From JAVXAG01 sp036660615 (lineage in GTDB: Bacteria > Bacillota > Clostridia > Peptostreptococcales > Anaerovoracaceae), in contig JAVXAG010000077.1 of assembly GCA_036660615.1 (NCBI GenBank), forward strand, positions 1 to 8,854: a stretch of 8,854 bases of DNA. Direction: 5' to 3'. Shown piece by piece: positions 1 to 5,991 of this stretch. The notes beneath the pieces were generated by a model. That model was not told the DNA's origin and ran no database searches. It saw only the letters and a list, made by a program, of their open reading frames with translations. Position numbers and translations under genes: made by a program. Each line of letters begins with the position of its first letter. Positions within the stretch are counted from its first letter, which is position 1.

Positions 1-33
1 ATAACCAATACAAATTAAATAAAGACAAAGTAA

Positions 34-78
34 AGGAGCTGCTCACCAACTAACATTGTTAGTCGGCAAGCAGCTCCT
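34..78 (-). terminator. Long 21-bp hairpin, probable terminator of the minus-strand genes
   Basis: Arms 34-54 and 58-78 pair around the triloop 55-57. Ten outer pairs (AGGAGCTGCT/AGCAGCTCCT) and six inner pairs (ACTAAC/GTTAGT) are perfect. The plus strand has A/C mismatches at 44/68, 45/67 and 48/64, and these become G·U pairs in minus-strand RNA, so only that transcript forms an unbroken 21-bp stem. It is followed on the minus strand by a U-rich but interrupted tail (TTACTTTGTCTTTATTT). I infer an intrinsic terminator for the mini-protein and for any read-through from the operon. The tail is weaker than in a classic terminator, so an RNA-stabilising 3' stem is the alternative. Confidence 0.7.
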
Positions 79-118
79 GTTTTGGCGTTAAGTCATACTT
101 TAATATGCTTTCTTAAGT

Positions 119-142
119 AAGTTTCCCTCTTTTGGGGAACTT
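119..142. other. Short hairpin just after the mini-protein stop codon
   Basis: Arms 119-127 and 134-142 form a 9-bp stem in plus-strand RNA, with one G·U and the loop TCTTTT. In minus-strand RNA the same bases give an 8-bp stem with one bulged A. It begins two bases after the stop codon of the gene at 145-249. No T-tract follows on either strand, so I do not call it a terminator. A 3'-end stabilising stem is possible, as is chance. Confidence 0.4.
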
Positions 143-144
143 AA

Positions 145-249
145 CTAGTGGCTGTAGCAATTGCAGAAAATAATCACTAATAATAAGAAGAAAAATAGTA
201 AGCTAGTATCTACGCCGCCTTCGTTAAAAAGACCACAGTTGTTTGCCAT
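145..249 (-). CDS. 34-residue cysteine-tipped hydrophobic mini-protein, possibly sporulation-associated
   Basis: This short gene reads ATG to TAG over 34 codons. The Shine-Dalgarno sequence GCAGGTGA lies about 7 nt before the ATG, which fixes the start. The product has a polar head of about 16 residues (MANNCGLFNEGGVDTS), one hydrophobic segment at residues 17-28 (LLFFFLLLVIIF) and a short tail CNCYSH. Cysteines are at positions 5, 29 and 31. The hydrophobic core is short for a normal membrane span. This build, a Gly/Asn/Cys head, a Phe/Leu-rich stretch and a terminal Cys cluster, resembles small clostridial proteins that databases often call chorion class high-cysteine HCB protein 13, and more loosely the Bacillus YjcZ sporulation peptides. 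That match is from memory and is not a search result. It lies 70 nt after the DUF436 gene with a possible promoter of its own. The function is unknown; a membrane or spore-coat association is inference. Confidence 0.78.
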   Translation of the reverse strand: MANNCGLFNEGGVDTSLLFFFLLLVIIFCNCYSH

Positions 250-283
250 TAAAATTCACCTGCTTCTCTAAGATTTTTTACTA

Positions 284-311
284 TAGAGTATGTTATTTTT
301 TCCAATTGTGT
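284..311 (-). promoter_or_regulatory. Possible sigma-K-type promoter for the mini-protein gene
   Basis: Read on the minus strand, CATACTCTA at 292-284 fits the sigma-K -10 consensus CATANNNTA exactly. AC dinucleotides stand 15 nt (308-309) and 17 nt (310-311) upstream, bracketing the usual -35 AC spacing. The predicted leader would be about 30 nt and would end at a good ribosome binding site. A sigma-A reading (TTGTAA-N18-CATACT) is also possible but matches only 4 of 6 bases in each box. The motif is short and AT-rich, so chance is a real alternative. Confidence 0.4.
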
Positions 312-319
312 TACAACAT

Positions 320-889
320 TTATCTAGGAATATCTCCACCTGACAATTTTTCATCATAAACTGCTCGGCTTCCGCCTATAAATTTAGGTCTGGTTCTTGC
401 ACAAACTACATTTGCCTCCCCAATTTTCTTTGTATTGATTCTAACTGGAACAGCAACTTTTTTAAGTTGCATTCCTATTAAAGTGTCTCCGATATCCATT
501 CCAGCATCCGCTTTTATTTCTTCCACTGCAACAGGACAATCTGCATTCTCATATACCGTCTTTGCAAAAGAACCACCTGCATGAAGTTGTGGAACTACAT
601 TAGCTATTTCTGTCCCTGGTAGCAATGCCTTTTTTTCAACGATTACTGCTCTATTTAGATGTTCACAGCATTGAGCTGCTAAATAAATACCTCTATCCTT
701 TAAAATCGGATAAACCCCATCATATACTGCTTTTGCCGCATTGATGTCAGAACCCTTTCCAATATGTTCGCCTTTGATTTCACTAGACGAGCAACCTATT
801 ACAAAGATATCGCCTTCTTTTAGATGAGTGACTTCTAATAGTTCTGTTATTGCCTGTTCCGCTTGCTTTTTAATTTCGTCATATGTCAT
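320..889 (-). CDS. DUF436 / UPF0340 (YwlG, TIGR01440) family protein
   Basis: The 189-residue product has the usual length and sequence of the YwlG/UPF0340 family, a soluble cytoplasmic protein without an established biochemical role. Recognisable conserved stretches are GCSSSEIKGEHIGKGSD near residues 32-48, AAQCCEHLNRA at 71-81 with adjacent Cys74-Cys75 and His77, PQLHAGGSFA around 100-109, KADAGMDIGDTLIGM at 126-140, and RPKFIGGSRAVYD near the C-terminus. The recurring Cys, His and Gly residues suggest a ligand or metal site, but that is inference. There is no signal peptide or membrane span. The start at 889 is supported by AGAAGGTGA about 5 nt upstream. The gene begins 18 nt after the ahcY stop, so it is probably the last gene of the long operon. 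In Bacillus its homolog lies near glyA, so a link to one-carbon metabolism is conceivable but not shown here. Confidence 0.9.
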   Translation of the reverse strand: MTYDEIKKQAEQAITELLEVTHLKEGDIFVIGCSSSEIKGEHIGKGSDINAAKAVYDGVYPILKDRGIYLAAQCCEHLNRAVIVEKKALLPGTEIANVVPQLHAGGSFAKTVYENADCPVAVEEIKADAGMDIGDTLIGMQLKKVAVPVRINTKKIGEANVVCARTRPKFIGGSRAVYDEKLSGGDIPR

Positions 890-907
890 GATATCACCTT
901 CTTATTC

Positions 908-2158
908 TTAGACATTCCAACTATTCAAGTATTTTTCCTGTTCATCAGTTAATTTATCAATTTCGATTCCCCAAGCCGCAAGTTTTCTGGTTGCAACTAG
1001 GTTATCAATTTCTCCACTAACATTTATTACTTTATTTTCAAGATTTTTATAATTATCCTTGATATACATTGCTGATAAAGCTTGAACTGCAAAACTCATA
1101 TCCATAATTTCTGCTGGGTGACCGTCAGCGGCTGCGATGTTAACCAATCTGCCTTCACCAATTACATTAACCCATTTACCGTTTTTAAGTTCATAACCCA
1201 TAATATTGTTACGAGTTTCTTTTTTATTGATCGCTTCCTTTTCTAACTCTGCCATATCAATCTCACAATTAAAGTGACCTGCATTAGCTAGGATTGCCCT
1301 GTCTTTCATCGTCAACATATGTTCAACTGTAATTGTTTTTAGGCAACCTGTTGCTGATACAAAAATGTCTCCAAGAGGTGCCGCTTCTGACATTGACATA
1401 ATATCATAGCCATCCATCTTTGCCTCAATAGCTTTTACCGGATTGATTTCAGTCACGATTACCTTTGCCCCAAGAGCAGCCGCCCTCAGTGCAATACCTC
1501 GACTACACCAACCATATCCAACTACTACCACTACTTTTCCTGCAATAATCAAATTAGTATTTCGCATTATGCTATCCCAAACAGATTGGCCTGTTCCATA
1601 TCTATTATCAAATAAGTGTTTGCAGTCAGCATCGTTTACCGCAACCATAGGGAATTTTAGAATTCCTTCATTTTCCATAGCCTTTAGACGTATTACACCC
1701 GTTGTGGTTTCTTCGCATCCACCCCAAACTTCTGATGCAAGGTCTGGTCTCTTTGTGTGTAAAAGCCCAACCAAATCTCCGCCATCGTCAATAATTATAT
1801 TTGCCTTGTGGCTTAAACACATTTCTATATGTCTTTCATATTCCTCTGCTGTTGCTCCATGGTAAGCAAATACTTTTAGTCCCGCTTCTGCAAGGGCAGC
1901 CGCAACGTCATCTTGTGTGGACAAAATATTGCTTCCTGTTACTGACATATCCGCGCCACCTGCTGCCAAGACAAGACACAAATATGCCGTCTTTGCTTCT
2001 AGGTGAACAGATAATGAAACCTTTATTCCTGCAAAGGGTTTAGTGACTAAAAACTCCTCCTCAAGACCTCTAAGCAAAGGCATATTGTTTCTCACCCATT
2101 CTATCTTTTGGTGACCTGACGGTGCCAGTGAAATATCTCTTATTTGATAATTTTCCAT
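908..2158 (-). CDS. ahcY: Adenosylhomocysteinase (S-adenosylhomocysteine hydrolase)
   Basis: AhcY reversibly hydrolyses S-adenosylhomocysteine to adenosine and homocysteine with tightly bound NAD+, removing the product inhibitor of methyltransferases. The 416-residue length matches the short bacterial/archaeal form. Substrate-domain landmarks are HLEAKTA at 52-58, STQDD at 80-84, DDGGD at 124-128, CEETTTG at 148-154, NDADCK at 175-180 and FDNRYGTGQS at 183-192. The NAD domain carries GYGWCSRG at 214-221 followed by VTEINP, whose Glu237 should hold the NAD ribose. NAGHF (His295) and GRLVNIAAADGHPAEIMDMS from 336 complete the active site. The C-terminal EIDN...LTDEQEKYLNSW is the tail that reaches into the partner subunit's NAD site. 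One oddity is Ser219, where the NAD motif usually has its third glycine. The start is supported by AAAGGAAA 5 nt upstream. It lies 43 nt after the lipoprotein gene and 18 nt before the DUF436 gene. Confidence 0.96.
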   Translation of the reverse strand: MENYQIRDISLAPSGHQKIEWVRNNMPLLRGLEEEFLVTKPFAGIKVSLSVHLEAKTAYLCLVLAAGGADMSVTGSNILSTQDDVAAALAEAGLKVFAYHGATAEEYERHIEMCLSHKANIIIDDGGDLVGLLHTKRPDLASEVWGGCEETTTGVIRLKAMENEGILKFPMVAVNDADCKHLFDNRYGTGQSVWDSIMRNTNLIIAGKVVVVVGYGWCSRGIALRAAALGAKVIVTEINPVKAIEAKMDGYDIMSMSEAAPLGDIFVSATGCLKTITVEHMLTMKDRAILANAGHFNCEIDMAELEKEAINKKETRNNIMGYELKNGKWVNVIGEGRLVNIAAADGHPAEIMDMSFAVQALSAMYIKDNYKNLENKVINVSGEIDNLVATRKLAAWGIEIDKLTDEQEKYLNSWNV

Positions 2159-2201
2159 ATTTGTTTCCTTTTCTTCTGTAATTTTCCATAATCAACAGTT
2201 T

Positions 2202-2753
2202 TTATAATATTTTTTCCCCAAATTCCTGAGTTAAATCTATATGGCCAAATAGTGTTTCTGCCTCTTCACCATTTACTGTGAATTTTACCGACATAATCTG
2301 GTCAAATGATTTAGTCAAAGTTTCAACTATTTGTGATATCAACATACTCTCCTGTAAGGAACTTCCTGTTAAGTATTCTCCATCAAAATCCACCGTTGCC
2401 AAACTGTCTTCAACTACGATATCATTTATTTGATATCTGTCATAATAAGCAGTGGTTAAGTTGTCTTTTACTCCATCCTGAACCTTTGCCATGTTGCTTT
2501 CTCTCAGCAGTTCAATTGCTTGTAAATACATATCCCTTTCTGATGGGAATGTTGCCTCTGTCTCTACATCGATAATCTTCGTAAGTTTTTCATCTCCTGT
2601 GTTAACATAATCTGCGTTTACGAATCCAAGTACAATTTGATAACTTGTCGCTGGTTCTTTCCCAGGTTCTTTTTCACCACATCCGGTAATCATTGCTATT
2701 GTACTGATTGTTAGTACCATAGCTAGTCCTAATGACATTAATCTCTTTTTCAT
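2202..2753 (-). CDS. GerMN-domain lipoprotein
   Basis: The 183-residue product starts with a lipoprotein signal: basic MKKR, a hydrophobic core to about residue 23 and the lipobox ITGC, with Cys25 as the lipidated residue. It should therefore be anchored on the outer face of the membrane. Residues of about 60-175 fit the GerMN (sporulation and spore germination) fold. They show a FPSERDMYLQAIELLRE helix near the start of the domain, the pair VVEDSLATVDFDGEYL, an SLQESMLISQIVETLTKSF helix and a final strand VKFTVNGEEAETLFGHIDL. Bacillus GerM carries two such domains; this protein has one, as do many clostridial lipoproteins. The domain assignment rests on my reading of the pattern. The start follows a very strong GAGGAGG. 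It begins 21 nt after the glmS stop, so it should be co-transcribed. Its partner and target are unknown; an envelope or spore role is inference. Confidence 0.8.
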   Translation of the reverse strand: MKKRLMSLGLAMVLTISTIAMITGCGEKEPGKEPATSYQIVLGFVNADYVNTGDEKLTKIIDVETEATFPSERDMYLQAIELLRESNMAKVQDGVKDNLTTAYYDRYQINDIVVEDSLATVDFDGEYLTGSSLQESMLISQIVETLTKSFDQIMSVKFTVNGEEAETLFGHIDLTQEFGEKIL

Positions 2754-2774
2754 TTCGTCCTCCTCGAATAAATC

Positions 2775-4604
2775 TTACTCTACTGTTACACTTTTTGCTA
2801 AATTTTTTGGTTTATCAATATCGCAGCCTCGTTCTTTGGCTACATAATATGCAAATAATTGTAGTGGTATTACACTTAATAAAGGTGTTATTTCGTCTCT
2901 ACAAACCGGAATATATATTACCTCACTGGTTTGTTCCTCTATCTTTGTGTTTCCCTCTTTTGTTATGGCTACAACACGAGCCCCCCTAGTTTTTACTTCC
3001 TGTATATTAGAAACCATCTTCTGGAACAAGGCATCCTGTGTTGCCAATGCAATTACAGTGGTTTCAGGTTCCATCAGCGCAATAGTACCATGCTTTAGTT
3101 CTCCCGCCGCTATGGCAAAAGAGTTTATATATGATACTTCCTTTAGTTTCAGTGAACCTTCATAGGAAACCCCCGAATCTGGTCCTCTGCCAATAAAGAA
3201 AACTTGATCCCTATTATATAATTTCTTTGCTAATTTCTCAATTTCATCCTGTTTTTCAAGGAGTCTGGTCAATTTTTCTGGAATAGCTTTTAGTTCTTCA
3301 ACATAGTTCAAATATTCCTCTGTTCCAATTGTGTCCTTTTTGTAACCCATATACAGAGCAATCAAGTACATACAAACAAGTTGAGTTGTGTATGCTTTTG
3401 TGGAAGCAACTGCAATCTCAGGCCCTGCCCAAGTGTAGAAGACATCATCAGATTCTCTTGCCACAGAACTTCCTACAACATTGACCACTGATAAAATCCT
3501 TGCCCCTTTACGTTTTGCCTCTCTAAGCGCCTCTAGTGTATCCAAAGTTTCGCCAGATTGGCTAATTGCGATGAACAAAGTTTTGTCGTTGACAAATGGA
3601 TCTCTGTATCTAAACTCCGACGCAACATCAACTTCCACCGGTATTTTTGCAATCTTTTCGATTGCATATTTCCCCACAAGCCCTGCGTGATATGCAGTTC
3701 CACAAGCGACAATATAAATTCTATCAAACTTCTTTATATCCTCAAGTGTCATAGAAATTCCATCTAATTTAATATTGTTTTCATCGTCAAGCCTTCTCAT
3801 TAGAGTGTCCATAATTGCCTTTGGCTGTTCGTTAATTTCCTTTAGCATGAAATGTTCATATCCACCTTTTTCAGCAGAATCTGCATCCCAGGTTACATGG
3901 AAAACATCTCTATCCACATGATTTCTATTCTGATCCAAAATTTCTATTTTTTCCGGTGTCAAAATCACCGTTTCATTGTTTTCAATTAAATATATTTCTT
4001 TTACATACTTTAATAAAGCCGGAATATCAGAAGCAATAAAATTGCAACCTTTACCTTTGCCTGCAATAAGTGGTGCATCTTTTCTAAATGCAACAATTTT
4101 GTCAGGTTCATCTGCGGCTATTGCACAAAATGCATATGCTCCACGCATTTTTTCAACTGCTTTGTAAACAGCATCTTCCAAATTGCCTTTATAAAAAATA
4201 CCAATAAGGTAGGCTATAACTTCCGAATCTGTCTCTGACTTAAATTTACAGCCATATTCTTCTGTAAGCCACTTTTTTAATTCCACATAATTTTCTACGA
4301 TGCCATTGTGAACGATGGCAATTGTTGAATCCTCATTAACATGGGGATGGGAATTTATATCAGATGGTGCTCCATGAGTTGCCCATCTGGTATGCCCAAT
4401 GCCTGTATTACTCTCCAATTTTTCTTTAGAAATCAGTTCTTCCAGGTTTTTTATCACTCCAACGTGTTTTCTTACTGTAATGCCTTTTCCCTGAATCAAA
4501 GCGATCCCTGCTGAGTCGTATCCCCTATACTCAAGCTTTTTTAAGCCGTCTATTATAATGTCTTTAGCATTTCCATGCCCTACATACCCTACAATCCCAC
4601 ACAT
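2775..4604 (-). CDS. glmS: Glutamine-fructose-6-phosphate aminotransferase (isomerizing)
   Basis: GlmS converts fructose-6-phosphate and glutamine to glucosamine-6-phosphate and glutamate, the entry step of UDP-GlcNAc and peptidoglycan synthesis. I start it at the ATG at 4604, giving 609 residues. This puts Cys2 (MCGIVGYVG) at the N-terminus after Met removal, as the Ntn-hydrolase glutaminase requires, and GGAG lies 6 nt upstream. An in-frame TTG at 4616 would add four residues and overlap that ribosome site. Glutaminase residues include Arg73 in HTRWATHG, Asn100-Gly101 in VHNGIVENY and Asp126 in SETDSEV. Two SIS domains follow (about 290-415 and 460-600), with CGTAYHAG at 301-308, SQSGET at 348-353, EGSLKLKEVSY, GELKHG and the terminal KNLAKSVTVE with the catalytic Lys. 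The segment between the catalytic Glu and His reads INSFAIAAGELKHG, where E. coli has IHAEAYAAGELKHG. It begins 28 nt after glmM, which leaves no room for a glmS ribozyme. Confidence 0.97.
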   Translation of the reverse strand: MCGIVGYVGHGNAKDIIIDGLKKLEYRGYDSAGIALIQGKGITVRKHVGVIKNLEELISKEKLESNTGIGHTRWATHGAPSDINSHPHVNEDSTIAIVHNGIVENYVELKKWLTEEYGCKFKSETDSEVIAYLIGIFYKGNLEDAVYKAVEKMRGAYAFCAIAADEPDKIVAFRKDAPLIAGKGKGCNFIASDIPALLKYVKEIYLIENNETVILTPEKIEILDQNRNHVDRDVFHVTWDADSAEKGGYEHFMLKEINEQPKAIMDTLMRRLDDENNIKLDGISMTLEDIKKFDRIYIVACGTAYHAGLVGKYAIEKIAKIPVEVDVASEFRYRDPFVNDKTLFIAISQSGETLDTLEALREAKRKGARILSVVNVVGSSVARESDDVFYTWAGPEIAVASTKAYTTQLVCMYLIALYMGYKKDTIGTEEYLNYVEELKAIPEKLTRLLEKQDEIEKLAKKLYNRDQVFFIGRGPDSGVSYEGSLKLKEVSYINSFAIAAGELKHGTIALMEPETTVIALATQDALFQKMVSNIQEVKTRGARVVAITKEGNTKIEEQTSEVIYIPVCRDEITPLLSVIPLQLFAYYVAKERGCDIDKPKNLAKSVTVE

Positions 4605-4610
4605 ATTTTT

Positions 4611-4614
4611 CTCC
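4611..4614 (-). promoter_or_regulatory. Shine-Dalgarno site that decides the glmS start
   Basis: GGAG on the minus strand lies 6 nt before the ATG at 4604. The upstream TTG candidate at 4616 overlaps it directly and has no ribosome site of its own at the proper distance, so the ATG is the start. Confidence 0.8.
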
Positions 4615-4619
4615 AAACT

Positions 4620-4633
4620 GATGCAAATGCATC
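4620..4633. repeat. 14-bp palindrome between glmM and glmS
   Basis: GATGCA-AA-TGCATC is a perfect inverted repeat with a 2-nt centre. It touches the first base of the glmM stop triplet and ends 5 nt before the glmS ribosome binding site. As RNA it would give a 5-bp stem with a 4-nt loop. No T-tract follows, so it is not a terminator. A protein-binding site or an mRNA processing site are possible; chance cannot be excluded. Confidence 0.4.
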
Positions 4634-5982
4634 TAATTAAATTTATCTGTCAACAAGTCTGCTAACTTCTCTGCCAATTGATGAATGTGTTCCACGTCTT
4701 GGCCTTCTATCATTACCCTAACAAGTGGCTCTGTTCCAGATGGTCTGATAAGAACTCTACCATTTCCAGCCATTGTCTCCTCCACTTTTTGTATTGCGGC
4801 TTTCACCTCTTCATCATCCATATATATTTTCTTGTTCTCGTTTTTTATATTAGCATTGACCAAAACCTGAGGGTAAATTTCTATCTGGTCAGAAAGTTCC
4901 CCCGGTGTTTTCTTAAAAGTTTCCATTGCTTTGATAAATTGTAATGCAGACAAAACTCCGTCACCTGTTGTGGTGTGATTTAAGAAAATAATATGACCTG
5001 ACTGTTCTCCTCCTATTATACACCCTGTTTCAAGCATAGATTCAAGAACATATCTATCTCCAACATTTGTTGTCTCCACTTCTATACCCAAACTCTCAAT
5101 ATATTTATGGAATCCAAGATTACTCATCACTGTCGCCGTAACTTTATTCTCTTTTAACTCATTGTTTTCTTTTAGCATCTTGGCGCAGATACATATGGTT
5201 TTATCTCCGTCGACTATTCTGCCTCTTTCATCTATAACCATCAGTCTATCCGCATCTCCATCAAAGGCAAGACCAAGGTCCGCTGCCGATTCAACTACTT
5301 TTCTCTGCAAACTTTCTACATGGGTAGAGCCACATTTGTCATTAATGTTTATGCCATTTGGCTCACAACCTATGGATATTATATTTGCACCTAGTTTTTC
5401 AAAGACTTTCGGTGCTACTTTATATGCTGCTCCATTGGCACAGTCTAATACTATTTTCATTCCATTTAGGTCGTAATCTATTGTTGAAAGCAAAAACTTA
5501 CAATATAGGTCAATGGCACCGTCTTCTGCTTCTAGGCATCTTCCAAGTTCATCACCTGTAATATGATTGTTTGCATCTATGTCTCTGACGATTAAGTCTT
5601 CAATCTTTTCTTCGATAGAGTCGTCTAATTTGAAACCTTCGCCATTAAAAAACTTGATCCCGTTATATTCAAAAGTATTGTGTGATGCTGAAATTACAAT
5701 GCCCGCGTCTGCCTTATAGTGTTTTACTAAATAGGCCACTGCCGGAGTAGGTATTACGCCAACTTTTATTACATTGCCTCCCACTGCCAAAATTCCCGCA
5801 GTAAGAGCATTTTCAAGCATATCTCCAGATATTCTTGTGTCTTTTCCAATAACGATAATCGGCCTTTTATTGTCTTTTCTTAGTACGAAGGCTCCCGCCT
5901 TTCCAAGATTAAATGCTAACTCCGGTGTAACTTCAGAATTGGCAACGCCTCTAACTCCATCAGTACCGAATAATCTTCCCAT
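4633..5982 (-). CDS. glmM: Phosphoglucosamine mutase
   Basis: GlmM interconverts glucosamine-6-phosphate and glucosamine-1-phosphate, the step after GlmS. In Bacillus and Listeria it also binds and inhibits CdaA. The 449-residue length is normal. All four signature regions of the alpha-D-phosphohexomutase family are present: the phosphoserine loop ISASHN with Ser100, the Mg-binding loop DGDADR at 241-246, the sugar-binding GGEQSGH, and the phosphate-binding RPSGTEPLVRVMIEG near the C-terminus. The N-terminal GRLFGTDGVRG is typical of GlmM and sets it apart from PGM/PMM enzymes. The residue after SASHN is Thr where many homologs have Pro. The start ATG follows AGGAGA, and that ribosome site overlaps the cdaR stop codon (TAGGAG). 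This suggests translational coupling with only 9 nt between the genes. Confidence 0.97.
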   Translation of the reverse strand: MGRLFGTDGVRGVANSEVTPELAFNLGKAGAFVLRKDNKRPIIVIGKDTRISGDMLENALTAGILAVGGNVIKVGVIPTPAVAYLVKHYKADAGIVISASHNTFEYNGIKFFNGEGFKLDDSIEEKIEDLIVRDIDANNHITGDELGRCLEAEDGAIDLYCKFLLSTIDYDLNGMKIVLDCANGAAYKVAPKVFEKLGANIISIGCEPNGININDKCGSTHVESLQRKVVESAADLGLAFDGDADRLMVIDERGRIVDGDKTICICAKMLKENNELKENKVTATVMSNLGFHKYIESLGIEVETTNVGDRYVLESMLETGCIIGGEQSGHIIFLNHTTTGDGVLSALQFIKAMETFKKTPGELSDQIEIYPQVLVNANIKNENKKIYMDDEEVKAAIQKVEETMAGNGRVLIRPSGTEPLVRVMIEGQDVEHIHQLAEKLADLLTDKFN

Positions 5983-5991
5983 AATAATCTC

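Noticed and set aside
79..118. Short inverted words (CTTAAG, CATA/TATG) between the two hairpins
   Set aside because: They are 4-6 bp, AT-rich and expected by chance; no gene or motif fits.
1443..1865. A 140-codon plus-strand frame opposite ahcY
   Set aside because: The sense strand is a complete, conserved AhcY; the antisense product has no recognisable domain.
2159..2201. A possible S-adenosylhomocysteine riboswitch before ahcY
   Set aside because: The gap is only 43 nt and shows no suitable stem structure.
4564..4632. A 22-codon minus-strand frame beginning at the palindrome before glmS (MHLHQFGEKY...)
   Set aside because: It has no ribosome binding site, overlaps the glmS start in another frame and lacks features of a regulatory leader peptide.
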